Assembly: GCA_945910005.1 (NCBI GenBank) | Contig: OX246743.1 | Location: 16,020,695 to 16,084,694 of the forward strand | Length of the DNA: 64,000 nucleotides | DNA from: Isoperla grammatica | Lineage: Eukaryota > Arthropoda > Insecta > Plecoptera > Perlodidae | Direction of reading: 5' to 3' | In this document: one piece after another, positions 12,301 to 20,831 of the stretch | Numbering within the stretch: position 1 is the stretch's first letter | How the letters are laid out: every line of letters begins with the position of its first letter | Translations under genes and position numbers: made by a program | The notes under the pieces: generated by a model | Database searches by the model: none | Told to the model about the DNA's origin: nothing | What the model saw: only the letters and a program-made list of their open reading frames with translations

Positions 12301-13237
12301 CCTACACTTTGGTCTGGACCACCCCAACCCCAGCAAGCCTGCCTCGACGTACCTACGAGACGAGTTCCTGACTCGCTTCACGTCCCCCTCGGCTGCAGCC
12401 CTCGCCGCGTGCCAGTCAAGGTCGGTGTACCTGTTGCTGCCTGTGCACCTAGTGTATTGTTGTTCTAATTGTTTAAGTCGTAGTCGGTGCAGTCCGGTGC
12501 AGCCATTGGAAAATGCCATTACTTATTGATATAGGCCTATTTATCATAACAAATTAGAGTCCAAAGTAAGAATAACTACAGTACACTATGCTTGGTCCTA
12601 TGACTTCTAAATAATATTTAACTCTCTGTGAACTAGTTGTCATCCTGATAGCCACCACCAATCAGAAGTGTTAATATCAAGGTGCCAAAATATTTACCCA
12701 GTTGGCAGTCATAGGACACAAGTCACGTCGTATTTTGTGGCACTCTATTTACCTTTTGGCTAATTTGTTTTTCTCATGGAAATAAAGGTACCCTTGTAGA
12801 ACAAAGTCATAAGACATAAGTAATGTTGCATTTTGAGGTAGTAAATCATAAAAATTAAGAAAAAGAATGCAGGTTTCTAGTGTCCACTTAATGCCAATTT
12901 TGCTTTGGTAGATAGTGCCTAAAGGCTGTGATGCCAATTTTGAGAGTACTGTGAGGTATACATACCTAAATGATGACTGATTAAGTAGTAAACTTGATGT
13001 TTCAGAGGTCTGGTGCCTTCCAGCCGCCCCCTCAGTGCACCTGCTCGACCGGTCTCAAACTCACTTCCCTCCACCTCGACCGAAGCTTCTGCCGGTTCTA
13101 GTCGGCCGTCTACTTCCACTGCAGGGTCCAGCCGCCCATCCACTTCGCCTGCGGGACCCAGCCGCCCGCAAACCTTCCGACAGGATTCCGGACCGGCAAC
13201 CAAGATGCCCAAGTGGTTCAAACCGCAGGGCAAGTGA
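359..13237 (+). CDS. ASPSCR1: ASPSCR1/TUG (UBX domain protein 9), 10 exons, complete
   Basis: Coding exons read from splice sites and a continuous frame: 359-448, 597-652, 1144-1313, 1656-1815, 2282-2468, 2868-3029, 4181-4314, 9908-10134, 12228-12420, 13006-13237. They sum to 1611 nt (536 aa plus stop), close to the roughly 550-aa vertebrate protein. Exons 1-2 give the N-terminal TUG ubiquitin-like fold (starts MAASNKSVIVLAPNGRRQNV). Exons 3-4 continue it, with motifs LPNNAQLEM and SLWDVIKRL. Exons 5-6 are a Pro/Ser/acidic linker. Exon 7 carries LPDDFYDLTLEDARALYRD. Exons 8-9 form the UBX domain (about residues 345-430, core VQFPDRTVLQGTF). The tail ends KMPKWFKPQGK. In mammals TUG tethers GLUT4 vesicles and binds and disassembles p97/VCP; the role here is inferred. 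All exon phases match. The exon 7 acceptor has a weak pyrimidine tract, so its exact start is the least certain. Exons 7 and 8 have their 3' ends copied into tandem arrays. Confidence 0.95.
2560..2850 (+). mobile_element. LINE 3'-end remnant in TUG intron 5
   Basis: A short frame ends with WNDLPEEILKD...FRSRL and a stop at 2694-2696. This is the typical C-terminal tail of CR1/Jockey-type LINE reverse transcriptases. An AATAAA-like tail precedes TUG exon 6. Only the 3' end is present, so it is a dead 5'-truncated copy. Confidence 0.5.
3535..3989. mobile_element. hAT-type MITE, 8-bp TSD
   Basis: The ends are inverted (CAGTGGCGTAT at the left, ATACGCCACTG at the right). The element is flanked by a perfect 8-bp duplication ATTCTGAA (3527-3534 and 3990-3997). 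It is 455 bp, has no transposase, and holds a long G run and a long C run near its left end. An 8-bp TSD with a CAGTGG terminus is diagnostic of the hAT superfamily. It lies in TUG intron 6. Confidence 0.85.
4283..5840 (+). repeat. Array A: 19 x 82 bp across the TUG exon 7 donor
   Basis: The array is exactly 19 units of 82 bp (1558 bp). Unit 1 begins inside TUG exon 7: its first 32 nt are exon and the next 50 nt are intron, starting GTAAGTCC. Every unit therefore carries the last 32 exonic bases plus an intact 5' splice site. Units are almost identical; the main variable site is a T/C (GAGTTTTATA versus GAGTTCTATA). A GT...AG interval of 48 nt can be drawn in each unit (GTAAGT to ACGATAG), leaving a 34-nt pseudo-exon. 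Confidence 0.97.
5841..6057. other. TUG intron 7 spacer
   Basis: Single-copy intronic sequence between array A and the 3' end of the R2-type LINE. No gene seen. Confidence 0.4.
6058..9326 (-). mobile_element. R2-type LINE (restriction-like endonuclease class) in TUG intron 7
   Basis: A non-LTR retrotransposon in antisense orientation to TUG. It has one long intact ORF (6213-9326) and about 150 bp of AT-rich 3' UTR ending near 6058. The 5' limit is not clear; the 5' UTR may extend to about 9480. R2 elements classically insert in 28S rDNA, but this copy sits in a protein-gene intron, so it belongs to a non-rDNA-specific lineage or is an off-target copy. Confidence 0.85.
6213..9326 (-). CDS. 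R2-like retrotransposon ORF, 1037 aa, intact
   Basis: A single-ORF polyprotein of the RLE LINE class. Two N-terminal C2H2 zinc fingers are visible (CPHC at residues 10-13 with H23/H28, and CPHC at 95-98 ending with H113). The central reverse transcriptase has the catalytic FADDT box at residues 561-565, plus upstream RT motifs such as SNYRPISIC and IFLDLTKAFDTIGH. The C-terminal CCHC knuckle (CRHC...H....C) is near residues 867-883. It is followed by the PD-(D/E)XK restriction-like endonuclease signature RRIDIIAIDRG...ILDPSIRFED near 925-950. These make first-strand nicking and target-primed reverse transcription. The ORF has no stop or frameshift, so the copy is young or recently active. It is not part of TUG. 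Confidence 0.93.
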   Translation of the reverse strand: MDHLDVTMKCPHCQRSVQNLQLHISRMHIDVYSSASQKACSSAYSSSVDSDVQAFSYLNTDGNQSDKHNLSSSSSLSKDLRLPEVLPLKKERTKCPHCGKLYLSINIHISKAHPEQQRLKITEKYTADTTKESHTSNDSRNGKSISEGATALDAEYLKAVDYWTETFSNAMSDEDFDEHIINFSSFLAESIDYFPGPKHPARKFYAARKSGKFKANDRTYNDSSNPERSSKRDRERRKDKYLYQVTQFQYYNQRRKAARRVLDNKDKVACKIPTEEVYKYFRDRFGVSNEMIREEYPPKIAPTALTELDRSFISKISFQDIQLSMHKIAIDTASGLDRIIMRAVKTERISKIIALIASRMLESGFVPSSFKQARTVLIFKDGNKDHPSNYRPISICSILRRIIEKSLDRMLRTYVSFNEHQRGFTNSPGTAINISIVEGILKTAAATCSDAAIIFLDLTKAFDTIGHKHLELTIQSLPIPTKLRELTINLQQGNQTHVEVKGEKTRAIPIQKGVLQGSPLSPTLYNVATDHVLDELSEPDIRDTYGYRMSEELDATSVLGFADDTVVIGKDIDSAITLTQMARARFNEIGLSINPKKCAAIVIKNGVLEETNLFIDSDMQIESLSPNDKVRYLGVNFAQTLVFDPASVINKLRATLDSLATSHLLNADQKLHILNQFVGPTLIYPLQNAPLTQLPKSFLSDTDKLMRGTVKEILQLPHDVPDSMIYSSPKFKGLGIMNTGWEAFIQHFNICDTLLEADNVHVNFARNLEAEKLSCISRLGITFPEASMRAGVSGKTLREHLREQEYKKWCALSHKGKGVILFQEVTSANRWIHNKAGLSCSEWRDAIKMTCNVVPVRTVPGRSQGTNRCRHCSEFETLAHVLGYCQHGEKMRESRHHEVRHKIAQALRVKKYEVYEEVHGLSTSGGTRRIDIIAIDRGTSEGYILDPSIRFEDHLGQAEEVDREKQGIYNPTGAYYKTYYNLKNIRVIGLMIGARGTIPGFFEEFRKTFKLPSSLTEEIVLAVLRWSIFIFRHHLYS
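9327..9907. other. TUG intron 7, remainder
   Basis: Intronic; it may include the 5' UTR of the LINE just downstream on the minus strand. No coding exon was found before the exon 8 acceptor at 9906-9907. Confidence 0.4.
10069..10740 (+). repeat. Array B: about 7.8 x 86 bp across the TUG exon 8 donor
   Basis: The unit is 86 bp: the last 66 nt of TUG exon 8 (from CGGTCGGCATCG) plus the first 20 nt of intron 8 (GTACGTAAGACGGGTTAGTT). Donor sites recur at 10135, 10221, 10307, 10393, 10479, 10565, 10651 and 10737. The last is mutated (GTACGCTAAG) and the array stops there. Units are virtually identical. 86 is not a multiple of three, so use of a later donor would frameshift TUG inside its UBX domain; the retained intron also has an in-frame stop. 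Confidence 0.97.
10751..11103. mobile_element. Fold-back MITE, TA target site
   Basis: A nearly complete imperfect inverted repeat: the left arm starts CCTCTACGAC, and the right arm ends GGCGTAGAGG. TA dinucleotides flank both ends. It is AT-rich with no ORF. It lies directly after the truncated last unit of array B. Confidence 0.75.
11495..12142. mobile_element. hAT-type element with CTCGAG subterminal motifs
   Basis: Ends TAGAGGTGTGCGAGTA and TACTCGCACATCCCTA are inverted. The 8-bp TSD is CTTGTGTG (11487-11494 and 12143-12150). Both subterminal regions are full of CTCGAG/GAGTA(C)T-type palindromic motifs. It is 648 bp, without transposase. It is in TUG intron 8. Confidence 0.87.
12421..13005. 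other. TUG intron 9
   Basis: Unique AT-rich intronic sequence. No repeat or ORF of note. Confidence 0.5.
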
Positions 13238-13327
13238 CATTGCAGTCAAGATTTAGAGTATAAATATTCTAATATTGGCAATGTGAAATATTTTCATGTA
13301 TTTCTGTTTATACAACTATGTACGCTC

Positions 13328-13333
13328 AATAAA
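13328..13333 (+). terminator. TUG polyadenylation signal AATAAA
   Basis: A canonical AATAAA lies about 90 nt after the TUG stop codon (13235-13237), in AT-rich 3' UTR. Confidence 0.7.
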
Positions 13334-13480
13334 AAATTATAATTTCTATCAGGATTTTGAATTATGTAGGCCATCATAATCTACAAAAGTCATGACTACC
13401 AACTTCTGAATCTCTTTTTTTTAGTAAGCACAAATTTGATGATCTATGGAACAACGAATAGCGAAGCCGGTAGATGATTT

Positions 13481-13568
13481 AAATCTAGTACCTATTAATC
13501 ATAGGTACTAGATTTATGATGTTGGCATAGTCTAAATCTAGTACCTATGAATCATAGGTACTAGATTT
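13481..13568. repeat. Twin 35-bp palindromes
   Basis: Two near-identical palindromes (13481-13515 and 13534-13568) have arms AAATCTAGTACCTAT / ATAGGTACTAGATTT around a 5-bp centre. The 18 bp between them is not palindromic. The function is unknown; it may be a tiny fold-back element or a duplicated hairpin. Confidence 0.85.
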
Positions 13569-14299
13569 AAATTTAAATACAAAAGGCAGTAAATGGTAAA
13601 TGTGTTTATTACAGCTTTAAGTTCTTGTACAGTGTTTTATGTTTATTTTTGTTTATTGCAGTATATATACAACAGAATACAATACTAGAAGGTACAATAC
13701 TAAAAACAAATAATTATTATAAAGGCAGGATATGTCACTTGTAAGCATTGTTCTAGTTGCCACATTTCAGCACTAGGGGTGGATGAGTGTTCCAACTTCC
13801 TAAAATACTATACAGTATGTGGATTCAACTAGTCCGGTCGCCAACATGGTACTAGAAGTTGATTTTCATTAGTGCAGATGCCGCTTGGCTAGCATTAGGC
13901 CACGAACATAAAGAAAGCTGGTGACCTGCGCCAACCAGCGCTGAACTACGTCATGAATGTCACCACACTTTCAAGTGCAGCCATGCAAACGGGTAATCTG
14001 CTTTCTTTGTGTACCGGCCCTTTCATTGTAACAGTTCATAATACGAACAGACCGCAAAATTAATTATATAGGATAATAGGAATGATGAAGTTTGGATCCA
14101 ACCGCTCATGTAACCCTTGAAAATGTGCGTAATATTGTAGTAGACGGAATTGCAAGTATATGGAGGTTTTTGCTGGTTTCCTCTACTGCCATTAAGTAAT
14201 GGGGCAGATAGAAGAATCAATGGCATGTCGGAAAAGTACCCGAGAAAATATGCAGATTGTTTACAGGGAGATTTTCGTTCTTACATAAATTACGTACCA
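13569..14299. other. Intergenic between TUG and ECD, part 1
   Basis: Unique AT-rich intergenic DNA. Nothing recognisable. Confidence 0.4.
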
Positions 14300-14307
14300 T
14301 GTAGTAC

Positions 14308-15255
14308 TAAGGCTGGGCATCGATGTAAATCGACAACATCGACATCGACGGCAAATAATCGATGTCGAATCGCGATGTCGGAATATTTTCGACATCGACA
14401 TCGAAACGAAAATAATCAACATCGTTTTTTTTTAAATTGATAATTAATCAATTATTATTAAAAAGAACTTTGTCGCCTGTTAAATGTTAATCGAACCGGT
14501 TTTTAATCAGTTAATAACGGCAACAAAACACAGTTTTCGTCTGCAACGGGAGATAACTGACCTAGGCCTAGGCCTACGTGACGGCCATGCGGGCCGGTCA
14601 GCTTATTTTTGTCGTCATAAACACAATTGTGGATATTGATTTCAATTTATTTTAACGCAATATCCGATTGTAGAGGCTTATTCAAGTCGTTTTTCATTAA
14701 TCCGTTCTTGATTACTTGCTGCGTAGTGAACTGTCAACAGGCGGCCGCATGCATTCCACTCGCTCGCGTCTATCGCGATCTCGCTTCCACTCACGCGTCA
14801 TGCGACTAGCGCTTTCTCTCTCTCTCTCTCACGGCGGCCGATAGCAGCCGACACGGCGAACTACTTCGTCGCGTCTCGCTCAGACCATTGTTCTCTCGCT
14901 CTTTCTCGTTCGGCCGCATCTGTTCTCACTTGTCGAGTGCCGGCCTGAACCAAGGGATGGCTCGCGCTTTAGTACGCGCGATCTGCAAATACTTAGGGGG
15001 GGGGGGCTTGAGAGTGTGCGGTATCCTTTGATACGGGTCAGTTTGGACTAAAAGCTGCCGTGGACGAATAACTATGCCGCCCTATAGTTGAAAGTTCCCA
15101 TTTCTCGCGTGAATTGACAATTGATTAGTTATAATTATAATATAATATAATATATAATTGACGAAAAAATCGATTAAAACCAAAAAAAATCGATGTCGAA
15201 AATCGTCACCGACATCGATTATTAATCGATTAATCGATGTCGACGCCCAGCCTTA
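14308..15255. mobile_element. hAT-type element with CATCGAT subterminal motifs
   Basis: Ends TAAGGCTGGGCATCGATG and CATCGAT...GCCCAGCCTTA-type are inverted (right end CGACGCCCAGCCTTA). The 8-bp TSD is TGTAGTAC (14300-14307 and 15256-15263). Both subterminal zones are strings of CGACATCGAT/ATCGATTAATCGAT. The interior holds GC-rich, CT-repeat and G-run sequence. No transposase ORF. A second copy of the right half is at about 37140-37617. Confidence 0.9.
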
Positions 15256-15263
15256 TGTAGTAC

Positions 15264-16330
15264 GTAGATTAAAAGTTTAAAAAAAAAAGTAGTAAGACTA
15301 TATGCCATATACAGTATTATTATTTATTAATAATAATCTAAATTCGGCACTTGCTGATGCTAGACCTCCCGAGGATATGTCAATAGAAATATCATAATTT
15401 GTCTAGTTTTTCTTATCATTACTTTGAAAGGATTTCAATATTTTATAAAGGTGGTTGGAGGTTGACATATAATATTCATGGCAGTATGTGTGAGAACCAA
15501 CAGATTGTTTTGAATTATAATAGATAGCAAACCTACACATGTGTACAAACCTTTCATTATATATGGAGAAAAATCGTGCGCCCTGCATAAGAAGACATTA
15601 TAAATGTACTAGTACTTCCTTGTACATAGAAAATACCGAATTCATGGCAGGAAAGAAATGTCGACCATCGACTACTTGGGAGGTCTAGACATTAGCATTA
15701 AAAATAATTGGTAATGTGTGTGGTAATTACACATTCACCTGCAATGACATTAGTTACCCTGTAATATACAAAGCACTCTAGTAATTTGAGCAAAAGTGTT
15801 TGCATTTCAAACAAAACATACCTCTTATGCCTAAACACATTAGTATATATGTACAAAATTATAAAGTGCATTGGCTAAGAAATGCACTAGATACAAAACT
15901 GCAACGTTGGATACACATCAAATGGCATATCGATATGGCAGACTACTATGCGATCTAATGGCCCACATAGCAATTACATTTTACCGATGCAAGTATGCTA
16001 CGGTACATTCACTGAAAGACACAACACCACCTTAAAGGGGTTGTAGATGCAGATAGCAAGACTATTAGATTGCTATACGTTGAACGTACTACCAAGCCTA
16101 TGGTTGATTAAGGCCACTGCAAGAAAATAATGTTAAAGCTCAATGAAGCTTACAGACACGGTGTCTAACTTTCTCAGTCTACAGCCAAAGCAAAGCGACA
16201 TCAAGCTTGTATACGTGGACTAGCGATCTAGTGTGGAAGTGAAATGCAGTCGCATATGCAATTGATCCCCATCAATTTCTTAAAAGTATAAATAAGGCAA
16301 CAAACAAAAGTGATGCGACTGGTGATGTAT
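15264..16330. other. Intergenic between TUG and ECD, part 2
   Basis: Unique AT-rich DNA with no coding or repeat signal that I can support. Confidence 0.4.
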
Positions 16331-16338
16331 GTTGTAAC

Positions 16339-17132
16339 TAGGGATGTCAACGATTACGATTAAATCGATTCGATTAATCGATTATTAATCGAAAACGATT
16401 AATCGATTATTTAAAAAAAAAATCGATTTTAAATTTTCGCGCTTTTATAAATTTAGTTCTCAAGATCTGCCGCCTATTCGAGCGCGAGCGCTAGCGCTAG
16501 CATCGCTATTGCTCAGTTTCATTTACAGTAGGCCTAGGCCTAGGCCTAAGAACAGCAACAGCATAACTTTGCGTCATAATTTGAGCCGAATTTCCAATCA
16601 TATTTTGAATAGCTGTGTCTAGTCGCCTACCCTAGACCCAGTATTCGACGCCTACGATCTATAAAAATACGAATTGTTATGTTTGTTCACAAATAACAAG
16701 AGAAGTAAGGTTAGAAAAGTCGCTACGATTTTTAGTTCACATCACGTAAATTTTAATTACGCTGCACATGAAAATAATAATATTACGACGCATATTCAGA
16801 ATACTTAATTACTTTTGGTTAAAAAAAAACGGGAAGTGAATAACTATAGCCCTTCAGGCCTAGCTGGGACAGAAATTATCGTCGAAATCTTGGACAGAAC
16901 ATAACAAAAATACTCCGTGACGTAAAATATATCGATAGTCGAAAAGAAGTCGAATTGCGAACTCGTGGCTTGCGCGGGCAATTCAAACTAACCGAAACCA
17001 GACCGAAGTTTGGAAGAAACTTGCTACTAAACCGACATTTAACAAAACGATTAAAATCGATTAATAATCGATTATGGAGGTGAAAGTGAATTCGATAATC
17101 GATTATAATAATTTAATCGTTTGACATCCCTA
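16339..17132. mobile_element. hAT-type element with TCGATTAATCGA motifs
   Basis: Ends TAGGGATGTCAACGATTA and AATCGTTTGACATCCCTA are inverted. The perfect 8-bp TSD is GTTGTAAC (16331-16338, 17133-17140). Subterminal regions repeat ATCGATT/TTAATCGAT. It is 794 bp with no transposase. Confidence 0.9.
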
Positions 17133-17519
17133 GTTGTAACACTAAAAAGTGCAATTTAATACAGAAGATAGATTGTATTGTGATGTCGCCTACAAATCCT
17201 TCATTCACGATGAATACATCTGATAAGTGATAATTATACCATCTGGCTTCAAAGCATTCAATACTCCATTGCCATTAAATAGCATATTATCACAAACATC
17301 ATCAGTGGGTTTAATGTTGGCTTGATTACGTTATTCTATGCGAGCTCACTGCTATAGTAAGTTCAAGAAGAACTAACTAGGACTAGGTTGTTACTTATTA
17401 ATAAAATAGTTAATGCAAGGTGTCCTATTAGATGGTTGATGCAAAATAAATTATGACATATAGATGGTGACTGACTGACAATGAAAATACATACACAAAA
17501 AAGTTCCACGAGTGAAAAT

Positions 17520-18583
17520 TAGGGTTGCCGTTCGATATGAATTTCAGCATCGATAATCGGACCAGTAAAATCGATTATCGATCGCGATAATCGACTTAAA
17601 AAAATATCGATCGCTAATCGCTAATCGAATCAAAATTACGTTATTTTTCGCATAAGAGGCGGATCATTTGCGAGTATGTATATTGTTTTTGGGGGTATTG
17701 TGCTGTTTGCCACAAGATACTACTCTGCCGAGATCAAAGATGAAACTGGAGACTGCTGGCTGTAGTAGTGGGGTGGACCGTGGAAGTTGCACTTGTCATT
17801 GGCTTGACCTTGAGCCGGTAGGAGGGGCTAAGGAGGTTGGAATGCAGGAGGGGCGGTCGGCTTGCGCTGGGAAATGCGCAGTTGTCATTCACGATTCATG
17901 ACAGACGGTTACACACCACGGATACGTGAGAACAATACACGCGCGAACAAATAAATAATGGACGGGAAAAAGACAATAGCCTGAAATTGGGATTACTTTA
18001 AAATAAAAATTTGATGTCGCGTAAGCATTACATTTTCGTAAATGTGTAGGCTACTAAGATTTGTCGTGTTGCCACTGTACGTGTACTTTACCATTACACT
18101 TCCTACAAACTACACTCTTACTGTCAATTATTTCTTTTTTTTCATTGACTCGAAAACCAAAGAATTTCCACACCTCACTTCTTAGTTGCGGCGGAGTAAA
18201 CATCTGTTTTAGCCGTGGTCAAAAACATCGCGCGCACAAGAGAAAAAAAAAACGGATCAAGAAACACGTGCTCACTGCAGGCGACAGGTTACCGCTCGCG
18301 ACTAGGCCCGCCCGGTCCCCCTTCTACTGCTCGACGGGTGGGGGGGGGGGGAAGGGTAGGCCTGGGTACGAAGTGGGAGATAAGGGGTGGGGGTTGAAGC
18401 TACTACGCTACCAGGCGCCACGCACGTAGGAAGCGTAACGAGCGGTAAATTCAAAATCTCGGCCGGGCGAGCCATTCGATTATCGATATAGTGATTATCG
18501 ATTCGGGAAGACTGAATCGATTATCGATCGTTTCGGCGAATAATCGTATCGATCGATATATCGATTATCAAACGGCAACCCTA
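17520..18583. mobile_element. hAT-type element with CGATTATCGAT motifs
   Basis: Ends TAGGGTTGCCGTTCGATA and TATCAAACGGCAACCCTA are inverted. The 8-bp TSD is GTGAAAAT (17512-17519, 18584-18591). Subterminal repeats are of the form CGATAATCG / ATCGATTATCG. It is 1064 bp. The interior carries a 10-G run and no credible transposase. Confidence 0.9.
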
Positions 18584-18591
18584 GTGAAAAT

Positions 18592-20589
18592 ACTCTTGTT
18601 CAGACTGACTGACACAGGTCGCAATTCACCAACTTCATTAAACTCCGATTTAGTAAACTCGGTTTGGTGACCATAACAAATGCAAGGCAGTCGCCATGTT
18701 TGTTCATAACCTATGCTTCTGGTGGGGCCACCCTAGCCGGACAGATCGAGGGGGAGAAGCCAGACGAAAAGCAGTCCACGTCCTCCTCTTTCCCTTCCTC
18801 CCATTAACTCCTTTGAATATTAGTCCTCCTACTTCAACCTGTTCTCCAAACACACCCCCCCCCCCTCAAAAATATTATATGATCATTATACTGTAGTTGT
18901 CGAGTACGTCATTCAAGACCAATAACAATAATCCGATTACCAGCTAATCAAAGTTTAAAAGTTTGTGAAACCGCCCACATTTGTTAACATTTACAGCATA
19001 AAGACGTTAAGCAGACGAAAGATTTTGTTTTTGTTCTAGATAACATTTGCCCAGAATAACTTGTAATTAAAGTTATCAAACAGAAATAGAATTAAACAAC
19101 AGATTTTGTTTTTGTTATATGACATTTGCTCGGTATAACTTGCAATCGAACAGTAGGCCTATTACAGTATATTGTACCATTGTGTTTTCGCACCTGTTTT
19201 AGATGCCAAAAATCACACACAAAAATGTCCTCCAACTGAAATAGAGTTCAATCTACAAAAAGAGATCACAGGTTGAAAAATATTGCCAACGATATTAGTT
19301 CACTTCACTAATTGAGCTTATGTAGCCTAGGCCTACCAGAAAGACAACTTTATTGATATATCAATTCAAGGGCTCTTAATACCATCTCCTTTGGATTCAA
19401 ATACGAAATGTACAAATCAGTTTTACTTTAACAACTTGCTAACACAATAAAAACAAAATAAGAATATGCGTATTCGTTCAAACATTTTGCTCATCACAAA
19501 TGTAGCAAAATTATCACCAATATTAAATAATACAATATAGTACCAGTATCGAATCTTGAATTGATCTTATATTTTACACTTCCATACATAAATGAGAAAC
19601 TGCTTTTTAAATGTCTGATATCACCTCTATTTGACACTATGTGAGCACCACGATTAACTGATTACGAATTACTTATGGGATTGTGCAAACTAGAGTTGAA
19701 ATTGAGTGGAACCTTAAAATCTTATTTTTGAAAGTTTAAATGAATACACGTATTTATCCGCAAACCATCACAATGTTGTGCGACTCGTGTACCTTCATGA
19801 ATCTACTAACTAAACTAGTGTACAGGTAATCTCTCAATTTCACCAAGCGATCTAACAAGCTTTATCTTCATCTCAACTACTGTACTGACCATCTTTTGTT
19901 AGAAATGGTGAACATGTTTATAGGCCTACACGTTTGCACAATCCTACTTATTTATTAAGGATATGACTATGAGAATCAGCATCATTAAAGCGAAGGAATT
20001 GTTAGCATTTACACTAACCAACTTAATTATACCAATTAGAGGTAAAGACATGTGATAATACTTGAATTATGATATTCAAGCTTTTAATAAAAGTGAATTA
20101 CTTTCTGATGGGCTCCAGCCAAAAATCATTGTGCTGCCTAACTATAATAATTTCCAGTTATGTTTGTGTGTGGTACTGCTTCCTACAGTAATTTAGTAGT
20201 CTGCAATGATGTAAAATACAAAGCAGAACACAGAAACTAGATTGTGCAACGCAAACGAACACTGGCGGGGCAGACCTCTCCCTGAATGGTTGGAAAGTAG
20301 AGGGGATTCTAGCTGAACGCCACTTGGTCCCAGAGATCACGCGAGACTAGTCTCTCTCGTGATTTGCAGACGATAGAGCCAGTTGCACCACCCCCACCTC
20401 CACAAGTCCCCGAGATTAGAAATAGTCCGACTAGCCGACAGAATGTTGAGGCACCCTAAATTACCGAACGAGATCTAAACTTGCTGCCGTTGCAAAAAGC
20501 GCGTTAAATTACCTAAAATTTAAACGTATGCAGTTCAAAATTATTTTAAAAAATCAATTTCAAAACATATCATGCAAAATGTATGGTAT
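18592..20589. other. Intergenic DNA 3' of ECD
   Basis: About 2 kb of AT-rich unique sequence with short C runs near 18855. No gene, RNA or mobile element could be supported. Confidence 0.4.
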
Positions 20590-20595
20590 TTTATT
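20590..20595 (-). terminator. Candidate ECD polyadenylation signal
   Basis: AATAAA on the minus strand, about 240 nt after the ECD stop codon at 20832-20834. Confidence 0.45.
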
Positions 20596-20831
20596 GTGAC
20601 CTTGAGAACGGTTCATGATAGCAATAAAAAACCGTTGATTTTGCAAGCTGGACTCCCCATTTCCCTAGAAAAAAGTTATTTTGCCTTATTGGGCCACCTA
20701 ATTCGTTTGACAGACAAACTCAATACGTACTTTTCTTCAATGATGACGATGATGATGCTAACACGTGATTCGCCAGCATCGTGCAAACGGTTGCCGCGAC
20801 GACATTGAGGGCATCGGTCAGCCACACGGGA

